A DNA stretch of 64,000 nucleotides from Heliocidaris tuberculata. Its lineage: Eukaryota; Echinodermata; Echinoidea; Camarodonta; Echinometridae. Shown here in pieces: positions 1-9,124 of the stretch. The notes beneath the pieces were generated by a model. It was given only the letters and a program-made list of their open reading frames with translations, did not search any database and was not told where the DNA came from. The translations under genes and the position numbers were made by a program. The first letter of the stretch is position 1. Each line of letters starts with the position of its first letter. The stretch is taken from positions 32,233,409-32,297,408 of the forward strand of contig CM046846.1 in the NCBI GenBank assembly GCA_025618425.1. Direction: 5' to 3'.

Positions 1-150
1 TAAAAAGATTAAAACAGCACTGGTCTTCCACAGGGCTCTACGTAATACAAGAATAAAGAATAAATACATATATACTTCATGAACACAATGTCATATCATT
101 TGCATAATAATATTATAAATTCATTCACTTTGAAGTATATTGATTGGAAA
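1..150 (-). mobile_element. 3' tail of a non-LTR retrotransposon, fragment
   Basis: Read on the minus strand, the segment contains AGAGCCCTGTGGAAGACCAG followed by a T-rich tract. The same block occurs at 23395-23541 (plus) and 24351-24445 (minus), where it is followed by a shared AATAAAGA...GAAATAAATAAAT end. Three copies of one 3' end with A-rich (AAAT)n tails suggest 5'-truncated LINE copies. No coding part is visible here, and the left edge is cut by the window. Confidence 0.5.
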
Positions 151-189
151 AAAGAGGAATTAAGAATGCAGATGCTTTAGGGATAGATC

Positions 190-226
190 TAGAGAGAGAG
201 AGAGAGAGAAAAAGAGAGGGAGAGAA
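190..226. repeat. GA microsatellite
   Basis: An uninterrupted then imperfect GA run abuts the left target site of the next element. GA also follows the right end of that element (from 821), so the element probably inserted into a GA-rich tract. Confidence 0.8.
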
Positions 227-229
227 GTA

Positions 230-818
230 GTGCTGGTATCGACACGCCTGATGTCGCCACTATGGCGACAAAAGTACTGGTTTTGGACTTTGCCGACATG
301 TCGACACGCATGCTCCGATGGCGACATAAAATGGGTCTTTTTACATGTACCTCGCCGTGGCGTCGTGCGCGCGTACGTGATTTGTTTCACATACGCATTA
401 GCAGCGCGCGCGCGACACGATCGCTGCGTATCTAGCTGCGACGACCGGTATACATTACGTACATGTACATGCCTAGATATGCGACACTAGCTGACTCGCA
501 CCGCATGACTTTCATTAATGCTTGATAAATTGGATCATACAAAACAAATTTTGGGGCAAATAGTTGACAGTGTGCATCTTTGAGAACTGTAAGTGAGTAT
601 GACTGCGAGTGTGAGCCCGTGAGGACATAGTGCATGTATTCCATGTAAAGCTCTTGTGAATTTGTGTCGGGTAACTCTGGTTTAATAGTGTATGGTCACT
701 ACGGGAGCGACCCGAGTTTAGACTTGTTTGACTCATGTCCAGATGTCGACACATGTCGACATCGGCGTTAATTTTATTGCGACATGGCGACATAGATTTT
801 CCATGCCGATACCAGCAC
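230..818. mobile_element. MITE with TA target duplication (Tc1/mariner-like)
   Basis: The terminal inverted repeats are GTGCTGGTATCGACA at 230-244 and TGCCGATACCAGCAC at 804-818, with one mismatch. TA lies directly outside both ends (228-229 and 819-820). Both subterminal regions carry GTCGACATG/GGCGACAT motifs in inverted order. The interior (350-460) is unusually CG-rich for this window. No transposase reading frame is present in the 589 bp. The TA target and short TIRs suggest a Tc1/mariner-type non-autonomous element, but other TA-targeting families are possible. Confidence 0.7.
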
Positions 819-1651
819 TAGAGAGAAGAGAAGAAAGAGGTGGGGAGCGAGAGCATAATAAGAGGTACATGTATGTACATGTATGATAGAGTCTTTTTGC
901 GTGTTTTTTATTTTTTTTTGGTTGCTTGCCAATGTAGCGTTAGACCTGAAGACTAAAGTTAGTAGGTCTAACCATTTATCCAATGAACAAGGTTATAATA
1001 TAACCCTGTCCTCCCAGACCATATATGGTCATGGTGAAAACACATAAGGGCTGCCTGCTACTGCTGTACTGCTGCCAGCAACAATAAACAAATGCAGATT
1101 TCCTCTCTCCACACACAGAGGCCAGCAGTACAGAAGGATCAATTAGTCTCAGCAGAAAAATAGAATGAACACAAAATTTATTGCTTAGAATTCCATATTC
1201 CCTGAATCAGTGGTTTAGCTGGTCACCAAACAAGAGGGACTTTCACAGACAACCTGCTGATAAGTAATATTCTGATTTTCACTCTTTTGATCTGGTATTT
1301 TGGCTGGATATTACAGCAGGTTGGAGCTGCATAGTTTCAAGTGGGGCTGAGTGGTTCAGACATACGAGTGGGTCTAACGTTAGACCCTGGGCCCTAAACG
1401 CCACTATTTTACTAACTGTTACTAGACTCAGAGACACCAAGGTCAAAGACCAGCAATGCGTGAGATTTTCCATGCATCAGCGCCAGGTAGGCAAGGAACT
1501 GGGTGCTTGCCACGCGATAAATATACTGTATATGGAGATAGGCTGTGAGGCCAGGTGTGAGAAAGAGATTTGGGGGGGGGGGGGGGGGGGTGAGTAAGAG
1601 CCCTGATGCGTGACTGTCACGCCTAATGTGTGAGACTTGGTAGGTCTGTAG
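819..1651. other. gene-free stretch with one 19-nt G tract
   Basis: No coding or RNA gene is recognised. The only distinct features are an uninterrupted G run at 1572-1590 and scattered low-complexity sequence. Confidence 0.6.
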
Positions 1652-2442
1652 GGGGTTGGGCTAACTCGGCACTACCGGAAAAGTGAGGCCGAGTTAGCCC
1701 AGAGCATTTAAATCAATCATGTGTAAGGTTTTGTAGTGATTACTAGCTAAGAATATGTTTATTAACCATTCTTTTTCATTATAATTGTATGAAATACTCA
1801 CTTTGAAGATAATCTTGCAATTTTCTTGAGTTAACATGATATAAAAGTGACATTTTCAACAGTTTAATCTCGAGTTAATCACACGACACAGCTCGCAATC
1901 GCCTTGCGTACGCCATATCATGCACTGTGTTTGGTACGGTATTCGGAGCGATGAGTCGATCGGACACACATTATGTCTGTAAAAAATATTTATCCATCAT
2001 GAATTTATGGAATCAATGAGTTGTCAGTTTCAATATGTTTCAGCCATGGTCATATCTATGGAATTTTGCAGTAATTCCTTCATCAAAATATGTTTCAAGA
2101 TACGAGTCTGAGCCCCAAACACAGTCACTGAGTCAGTGAATGTAACGCAAGGCGATCATGGCGATTGCGAATGTGAGACTGTGAAATGTGATTTAACTGC
2201 CTAAAATGTCACTTTGATTTGATATTAGCTCAAGAAATTGCAAGATTATCTTAAAAGTAAGTATTTCATACAATTCTATCAAAAGAATGGTCAAAAAAGT
2301 ATTCTTAGCTAGTATTTAGTAATCAAAACGAAACCTTACAGATGGGTAAATTTCATGATCGATTCAACCTCTCCGGGCTAACTCGGCCTCGCATTTCCGG
2401 CGTAGGGCTGACTTCGCCCTAGTGCCGAGTTAGCCCGGATTC
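1652..2442. mobile_element. 791-bp foldback element with 8-bp target duplication
   Basis: The ends are GGGGTTGGGCTAACTCGGC on the left and the inverted GCCGAGTTAGCCCGGATTC on the right. GTCTGTAG flanks both sides (1644-1651 and 2443-2450). The inverted repeats extend for about 300 bp per arm: for example GTAAGGTTTTGTAGTGATTA in the left arm matches, inverted and with changes, the sequence near 2310-2340 in the right arm, and AATCGCCTTGCGTA near 1895 matches inverted sequence near 2145. The 8-bp duplication suggests a hAT-type transposase in trans. No coding sequence is visible. Confidence 0.75.
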
Positions 2443-2478
2443 GTCTGTAGACTAGATGCATACCCACCTACTAACTTT

Positions 2479-2613
2479 AGACAGAAAAATCTGTTTGGAG
2501 GAGTTGTGTTTTAGCATTTTTTGATTTTTGAAGGAGAGGGATTCCCCGAAGCCAGACATAGTCTACTGGAGCATATCCCCTAACCCTAACAAAACAGACT
2601 GATTTTTCGGTCT
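2479..2613. mobile_element. dispersed repeat, copy 1 (AGACNGAAAAATC ends)
   Basis: The segment starts AGACAGAAAAATC and ends GATTTTTCGGTCT, which are inverted relative to each other. It shares GGAGAGGGATTCC, CGAAGCCAGAC and GGAGCATA with a second copy at 7253-7423 in the same order, so this is a dispersed short element rather than chance similarity. Confidence 0.6.
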
Positions 2614-2654
2614 AGACTCTACTAGTATAAAGTAGTAGGCCTAATACCAATCCA

Positions 2655-3349
2655 GGATCCGGGCTAACTCGGCACATGGCGAACTCGGCCTTTGCGGAAA
2701 ATCACGGCTGAGTGAGCCCAGCGAGTTAAATTGATCGCAAACACTTGTGTTGAATTTCGCATTAATTACACATTTCAAAACACTTAAATTCAAATTATTT
2801 GACATCAATATGTAAAATGATTAGCAAAGCAGTATAGTCAAGGATTGTAATTCCGAACAGATTGTATTACCGAACGTGTACAGTTAAGCGCCCAAAATGG
2901 GTTTTCATACGCTTGGGATTACGCGTATGAAAACCACACTATTGAAACAAAGGTTGTGTCTTTTTCCCATAGGTTTCACACGTTCGGAAATACAGTACCT
3001 TTTACAAGGGACCAAAACACCGCGTCGTTGGGAAGGGGTTCACTCGGAAGGGAATATCGTATTAAATCTAAGTTGTCTTTTTAAAATTCCATCAACTTAT
3101 TTTTCTGTAGGACTTTGAGTATTCATTATGTAAGTTTGACAGATATTCGTTTGATATTTAATTTGCTGTCGTTGATTTTCTGAAAAGTGTTCGGACACTG
3201 GATCAACCACCATAATGTTGAAAATTTCAAGTAGTAAAATTATACAAAACATGAAATTTAAGGCTAAAAAAGGTACGGTGCGTAGCGTGGACTTCAACTC
3301 TTGAATTTTGAAACATAGTCACCGCGCAGTGCCGAGTTAGCCCGACCCC
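2655..3349. mobile_element. second GGGCTAACTCGGC-ended element, interrupted
   Basis: The left end GGATCCGGGCTAACTCGGC and the right end GCCGAGTTAGCCCGACCCC match the termini of the 1652-2442 foldback. Between them sits the repeat at 2835-3214, which also exists by itself at 3412-3798, so this copy was probably split by an insertion. I could not define a clean target duplication. Confidence 0.55.
2835..3214 (+). repeat. dispersed repeat copy 1 of a close direct pair
   Basis: About 380 bp starting TAGTCAAGGATTGTAA and ending ACTGGATCAACCACCATA. It is highly similar to 3412-3798 in the same orientation. It contains the inverted pair GGTTTTCATACGC / GCGTATGAAAACC around 2899-2934 and repeated ACGTTCGGAA-type motifs related to the TTCCGAA family at 63115-63410. 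Short open frames inside both copies are shared only because the DNA is duplicated. Confidence 0.75.
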
Positions 3350-3411
3350 ATCCATTATGCGAGGTTATTGGAGGTAATAATTGCCTAGGCCTAATATAAT
3401 AAGGTATTTTC

Positions 3412-3798
3412 TAGTCAAGTATTGTAACTCCGAACAGATTGTATTACCGAACGTGTAAAGTTAAGCGCCTAAAATGGGTTTTCATACGCGTGGGATTACG
3501 CGTATGAAAACCACACTATTGATACCAAGGTTGTGTCTTTTTCCCATAGGTTTCACACGTTCGGAATTACGGTACCTTTTTCAAGGGACCAAAACGCCGC
3601 GTCGTTGGGAAGGGGTTCACTCGGATGGGAATATCGTATTAAATCTACGTTGTCTTTTTAAAATTCCATCAACTTCTTTTTTTGTAGGACTTTGAGCATT
3701 CAATATGTATAGTTTGACAGATAGGTCTATTCGTTTCATATTTTATTTGCTATCGTTGATTTTCTGAAAAGTGTTCGGACACTGGATCAACCACCATA
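3412..3798 (+). repeat. dispersed repeat copy 2 of a close direct pair
   Basis: Same family as 2835-3214, direct orientation, with the 14-bp arms GGTTTTCATACGCG / CGCGTATGAAAACC intact around an 8-nt loop (3476-3511). Similarity ends abruptly at ACCACCATA on the right in both copies, which marks a true element boundary. Confidence 0.75.
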
Positions 3799-5121
3799 CA
3801 TATTGAGCAAATTTTTTTTGTCAAATAAAGAAGAAGATGGCCAAACTGGGCTGTGACACGGGGACACTGTAAAAATCACCAGTTAAAGCACGTCCATTGT
3901 AATTGTACGAGGTTAATAATAATATAACCTCGCGTAAGTGTGAGTAACACTAACACTACAGCCAAGACCAGAGACACCACAGATTTCCCCAACGTACCGT
4001 AAATGATGAGTGAGACTGCAGCGCATCCCGGCCCCAGGCCCAGCGACCCAACTGCGCCTTGCCACGGCTCGGCAGTAAGCAGATCTATCAAAATTAATAC
4101 AAAGCGTAATCTACTTTTTATTACTTTACCTTATTCGCGGACATAATATTCAAAGGTTACTCGGTTAGATTTCTCAACATCCATCACATAATCAGAAATA
4201 CATGTAGAAACATTTCTCTCTGTCACTGTCAGGCATCGACACAGGCAACTTTCGGTTAATTTCAGGTCTGTTACTTTTAGCTTCGATTTTTTACGTCGAC
4301 GTCGTCGCCGATAATTAGCTATATAGCTTTGCAAGAAACGCTAGGGGGCGCTATGCCACATCACATTCTGACCACATTTAGATGAAGCTTGCATACCATT
4401 TTAGTAGAAAAACAAATTCATCAATTTATCATCTACTATATAGATCTAAATTATAGCTAGTAAATCTTAGTGATAGGCAACCCAAAAGACCATGCCATAT
4501 TGCCTCTGACGAAATAACTCGCCTTTAATTAAATATAACTATGGAGGTATTAAACGTCAGATATTTAGGACTAACTTCGATCTTTCACTGATCTGATTCT
4601 CTCATTTTTCTGCAATATCGAACTCATGGACAAAAGTAAAATTAAAAAACAAAAATAATAAAAAGAAATACAGAAACCTGCACGTAAATGGCGTCAATAT
4701 CCGAAACCGAATCGTACATGCAAACATCCGAAACAAAAAACAACGATATCAAAGTGGAATTTCCCTTTAAGTACTGTCTTTGCAAAATCATAAAAATTAC
4801 ATTTTGATTTGAGAAAGACGAGTGTTTGAATGCATAATCATTATTACAGATAGTAGATTTAGGCAACACTTTAAAAAGTTTTCGTTCTCTAAGGGACACT
4901 TATGTAAAATTTACAAGTCAAAGTTCTCTTATATAGCTACAGTATAGGCTTAATTTTTTTTTTTTTTTTTAATAACAAAAACCAAAATTCAATCACGTAG
5001 GGCTATAGGGGCTTAAATGAGAAAAGAAATAAGGTGATAATTATGATGACTCAAATGATATATCGACGACAGCATCATCAATACACGTCCCTTGGATATG
5101 ACTTACCCCTTGTAAAAAGTT
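3799..5121. other. gene-free stretch with a CTCF-like site
   Basis: No gene is recognised. At 4338-4353 the sequence ACGCTAGGGGGCGCTA matches the core of the metazoan CTCF motif (AGGGGGCGCTA exactly); binding in this organism is unknown. A long T tract lies near 4956-4971. The rest is AT-rich with no repeat shared elsewhere in the window that I could see. Confidence 0.4.
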
Positions 5122-5665
5122 ACCATGGTTTTATCGTAATATCCTTGATAAAACCATGGTTAAACCATGGTTTTACAATGGATAGCTCATCATCCATGGT
5201 TTTTAATTCATGACCATGGTTAAACCATGGATGAACTGTGGGTAAACCATGGTTTTACGATGGTTAAGGCATGGTGAAATCATGGTCACTAAGACCAAGG
5301 TAAAAAAAAAAAACATAGTGAAACCAGTGTGTTCAAAAAAACTTATACAATGGTTAAATATAACCGTGGTAATTCAACCATGATTTCAACCATGATTTTA
5401 CCATAGTTGAAACACCATGGTAATATAACCATGATTTCAACGATGGTTTTACCATGGTTACAAAACCATGGTAGTAATGCCATGGTTAAACCATCGTCTT
5501 ACCCTGATAAAATACCATGGTTATAAAACCATGATTTACACCATGGTTTGACCATGGGTATAAAAAACCATGGTTCATTCCATGGTTATGCCATCGTTTT
5601 TATCCATGGTAAAATACTTGGGTTATAAAAACCATATATGATTTACACCATGGTTTAACCGTCAC
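5122..5665. repeat. self-complementary AACCATGGTT array
   Basis: I count about 18 exact CCATGG hexamers in some 540 bp, most inside AACCATGGTT, ACCATGGTTTTA or their reverse. The unit is its own reverse complement, so the array reads alike on both strands and any two units can pair as a hairpin. Spacing is irregular (10-40 bp) and many units carry point changes, which suggests an old, decaying array or a degenerate foldback element. Confidence 0.8.
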
Positions 5666-5709
5666 CAGTTATGGCTATCGTCTTCATGTTAAAAGGAAAA
5701 CATGGTTTA

Positions 5710-5716
5710 ATATATA

Positions 5717-5804
<88 letters not shown>

Positions 5805-5836
5805 CATATATTTATTTATTTATTTATTTATTTAAT
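5710..5836. repeat. TA/TG microsatellite followed by ATTT repeats
   Basis: A short TG run leads into about 35 TA dinucleotides and then (ATTT)n. The ATTT run may be the tail of a retroposon, as other (AAAT)n runs in this window follow LINE-like 3' ends. Confidence 0.9.
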
Positions 5837-6187
5837 TTCCAGGAACATATAATAACATGACAACAATTTTCAAACAAACATAACAACATAAGTGTAACAT
5901 TAACAACAACCAATGCCTGGGGATTACCTATAAGAAATGATAATTTCTGTCTCTCCTCATTGGTTGTTGTTATACAAACTAATACAAACAATAATGGGCA
6001 GCATGTGGCAACAATAAAAAAGATAAGAATAAAACATAACATGCCTGTGGCGTTCGCCAGTTAACCATTGAACATCATGATCATAAATAATTTATAATTA
6101 CTGTGCCGATAGAATAAAAGAAAGAAAAAAAAAAAGAAAGAAAGAAAGAAAAGAAAAAAGAAAGAAAGAAAAAGAGAGAAAAAAAGG

Positions 6188-6228
<41 letters not shown>

Positions 6229-6347
6229 TCTCTGGCTGTCTCGCCATCACTAGACGCGTAGTAGACCTATAGGTTTACGCACATATTTTGTTTGTTGTTG
6301 TTTGATATATACATCAGTGAATAAGAAGTGACAAAATATGTCTTTAA
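5837..6347. other. low-complexity gene-free stretch
   Basis: Contains an A/G-rich tract at 6117-6188 and a TA run at 6190-6226. ACAACAACCAATG near 5903-5915 and CATTGGTTGTTGTT near 5959-5972 are inverted and could form a hairpin. No gene is visible. Confidence 0.5.
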
Positions 6348-6964
6348 CCCTTTCGTGACAATAGACCACATTTTGTGGTTTGGCTTAATAACTTGATTCA
6401 GAGCTAAAAAATATACCAGATGCATGAGTAGAAAGAACAAAAATTTCTGCACAAACTATGTCCATTTTTTTTGCATGATCCTATTGCGTTTGATGCCAGG
6501 ATTTTTTTAAAACGAGAATAAGCTTTAAATTCCTTAAATTGGCAACACATTGACAGATTTAAAATCATTGTTGTTGTTTTTTTTAAATCAAAATTGGCAA
6601 TTTTAAAAACTTTTCAACAAACTATGCATGTGTATTGTTTTCGAAGACATTACATCTTATTAGAACCATGTAGCACTGAAATAAAAACATTATTGTTTCC
6701 AACCTAAAGAACAAAATGTGATCAATTTAGCCCTTAAACAATATTCCTGTCTTGAACACTCTAAAAACTTAAATTACCATTTAAAAGGGCCGAGGAGTGA
6801 CAACTTTTTCAAAATGGTAGATCAACTCTTTTAAACTGCTGGATTCAGCCTTTATAGTGTTGTATCCAGCATGTTAAAAGTGGTAATCTACAATTTTGAA
6901 AAAGTTGTCACTCCTCAGCCCTTTTAAATGGTGATTTAACACTTTAGTTTTTAGAGTGAAGGGG
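6348..6964. mobile_element. TTAA-bounded MITE (piggyBac-like), copy 1, interrupted
   Basis: The element starts CCCTTTCGTGACA directly after TTAA (6344-6347). It is homologous throughout to 32225-32631 and 36868-37276. It breaks at 6756 within the right terminal repeat, where a 202-bp hairpin element is inserted; the missing end resumes at 6959 as AAGGGG, followed by TCAA in place of TTAA. The TTAA target and CCC terminus are the hallmarks of piggyBac-type transposition. There is no coding capacity. Confidence 0.75.
6757..6958. mobile_element. hairpin MITE with CACTCTAAAAA ends, nested
   Basis: Nearly the whole element is palindromic: CACTCTAAAAACTTAAAT at the left and its inverted, slightly changed counterpart ending TTTTTAGAGTG at the right, with arms of about 85 bp including GGAGTGACAACTTTTTCAAA. 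It sits inside the right end of the 6348-6964 element. The flanking dinucleotides (AA on both sides) allow a 2-bp target duplication. Confidence 0.8.
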
Positions 6965-7252
6965 TCAAAGGCCCAGGGCCCGGCTGCCCTGATATACGCC
7001 CCATTATTTTTATTTTATTTTTAGATTTTTTTTATTCATTTTTTTTTTTTTGGGGGGGGGATTTAGATCTGTTTATCAATACTCAGTAGTAATGTATTTA
7101 TCCAACATATATACAGCAGCCATGATAGTTCAGACATTGTTAACATGAAATCGATAATAATCAATTATTTTCATGTACATGTATTTCATTTCAATGAGGT
7201 CTATTATTTTGACCATCCTGCATAGCTAGCGGGGGCTAGCGGCTTCTAACCT

Positions 7253-7423
7253 AGGCAGAAAAATCCGTCTGTTTGGAGGAGTTTTATAACATTTCAAAAA
7301 AAAAAAAAAAAAAAGCTTTTGAGGCTCTCCTCCATGACAGGAGGAGAGGGATTCCGCGAAGCCAGACGTAGTCTCAACGGAGCATAGTATCCCCGAACGA
7401 AATTTAGAATGATTTTTCGGTCT
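7253..7423. mobile_element. dispersed repeat, copy 2 (AGNCNGAAAAATC ends)
   Basis: Homologous to 2479-2613 with the same order of blocks (GGAGAGGGATTCC, CGAAGCCAGAC, GATTTTTCGGTCT). It is longer owing to an 18-nt A tract and an extra segment near 7297-7340. Confidence 0.6.
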
Positions 7424-8279
7424 ACTTCTCACCTTGATAGATAGGTCTTCCTTATTCTAGACTTAGGGAAGCAGACAGAATAAGGCACTGCTTTGAAACA
7501 GCTATCCTAAAATGCTGAATTTCTTGGAACCAATGCTCCACTGTTTTGGACAATATTCGATTAGTTTCCTTAGCTGGTGCCTTAGTTTAGTTTAGTTTAT
7601 TAAACTCAATCACCCTCCTGGGGTATGCGAGTACATACAAACAATAACGATTACACTTTGGTGCGAACTGGCAAGAGATACAGATAAAGAAAAAATGTAT
7701 ATGCCTAACAAAGTAAGATAAGAATAACAACATACATGAAGTGATAAAACATGAAATGGTATTTATATACAGGAGATGGAGCTGAACATACTACCATCCA
7801 AGTCTGATCTCTTATTTTATGTAAACCATGCATGGACGTAATTTATGGCACCGCTCCAAAATAAAGAATTATGTGTGAAGGTGAACTTGTAAGTAAAGGT
7901 GACGAGATTAACGACACTCGGCTTTGTTTTGATGATGCGATGGAGAGCATCGAGAAGTAAGAAGTGAACGAACTTTACAGTGTCAACAAACTTCTGTAGT
8001 TCTTATAAACAAACATGTTAAGTTTACGCGAAGAATGATTAGTAAAAATATATATATATTAGTACATTTAGATATAATTCAGTGTGATTTAACATACTAA
8101 TAATACTTAATTTATTTATTTATTTATTATTTTTATACATAGTCAGTCTCTATAGTGAACATACCTTGTTTTATACCAATTAAAAAGTTAAAACAAGTTG
8201 TGTCCTATCAGACTACGCATGACGACTTTATCATCATACTGCACTGAGCTGCGTATGCCGAGCTAGCTCGCTGAATCAG
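7424..8279. other. gene-free stretch upstream of FAXDC2
   Basis: A T/A-rich retroposon-like tail appears near 7585-7610 and an ATTT run near 8109-8130. Nothing else is recognised. Confidence 0.4.
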
Positions 8280-8457
8280 TGTGTATGTAGGCTAGGTACC
8301 GTACGTGTATATACCGTATATAGCGTAGTAAACATTCTACGGTGCATGCTGAGCTGGCGCAGTGCAGTCAGGGTAGGCATATAGCTATAGCCACTACTTT
8401 CCTGTAACAACTAGTACAGTTATATTCCAGCAAAACCGACACGTTCCGGAGACTGAG
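8280..8457 (+). promoter_or_regulatory. candidate promoter and 5' untranslated exon of FAXDC2
   Basis: This segment is less AT-rich than its surroundings, has a TATA-like GTATATACC at 8307-8315, and ends in GACTGAG followed by GTACTG, a plausible splice donor at 8458. A plausible acceptor (TCTGCAG, 9067-9073) precedes the start codon by about 50 nt, so a short untranslated leader exon spliced to 9074 is possible. This is inference; transcript data would be decisive. Confidence 0.25.
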
Positions 8458-9124
8458 GTACTGTATAATTTGTTTCAACCTTTGTCTGAGATTTTGTAGT
8501 CTTAATATTAACCACTGTGACTGGTTAGATGAAGAGTATTGGCTTCCTAAAGACAGGAACTTGATCTCCGAAAAAAGTGAGACGGAGACTAAAAGTTAGA
8601 CTTGAGAGCCAACTTAGTCAGTCTTCATTCATTTCATTTTCAGTCCATCTTCAGATAAGCTTGTAATTGTAGTTGTACATGTATAAGTGGGTCTATGTGC
8701 ATGTGATGTGCATGCCCGATGCATTCAAGACAGTGGCATTAGCCATGTCGATGACTACATCGACTATGTGCTAACTTCTCCTAGTCTAGAAGGACTCACA
8801 TCAGTGGCCGGGGGATGGAGGGGCAATTGTATGATGGTTTAAAGCTACGTACTTTTGTTTTCAGTCAAAAAGTCATTACTCTCTTACTTCTCATCAGATT
8901 TTGTTCAAACTTTCATTGATCAGTTTCTTTGATTTTACTCCTTATAAAACCAACTTGATATCAGGGTGGACTTTCCCTTTAAAGAGACAGGGCTAAACAT
9001 CAAATGACAAGTTGCAAAAGCCTTTTTGTTCAGTCTTGTTGAAGAATTTCTTGTTTGAATGTTACATCTGCAGGTGGTGCTTGTACCCTCTTACTAAGAT
9101 CAACGGTTACCAATAGCAACCACG

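Noticed and set aside
2897..3695. Two similar 73-codon frames, at 2897-3118 and 3474-3695
   Set aside because: They are similar only because the underlying repeat is duplicated, and they run over its internal palindrome.
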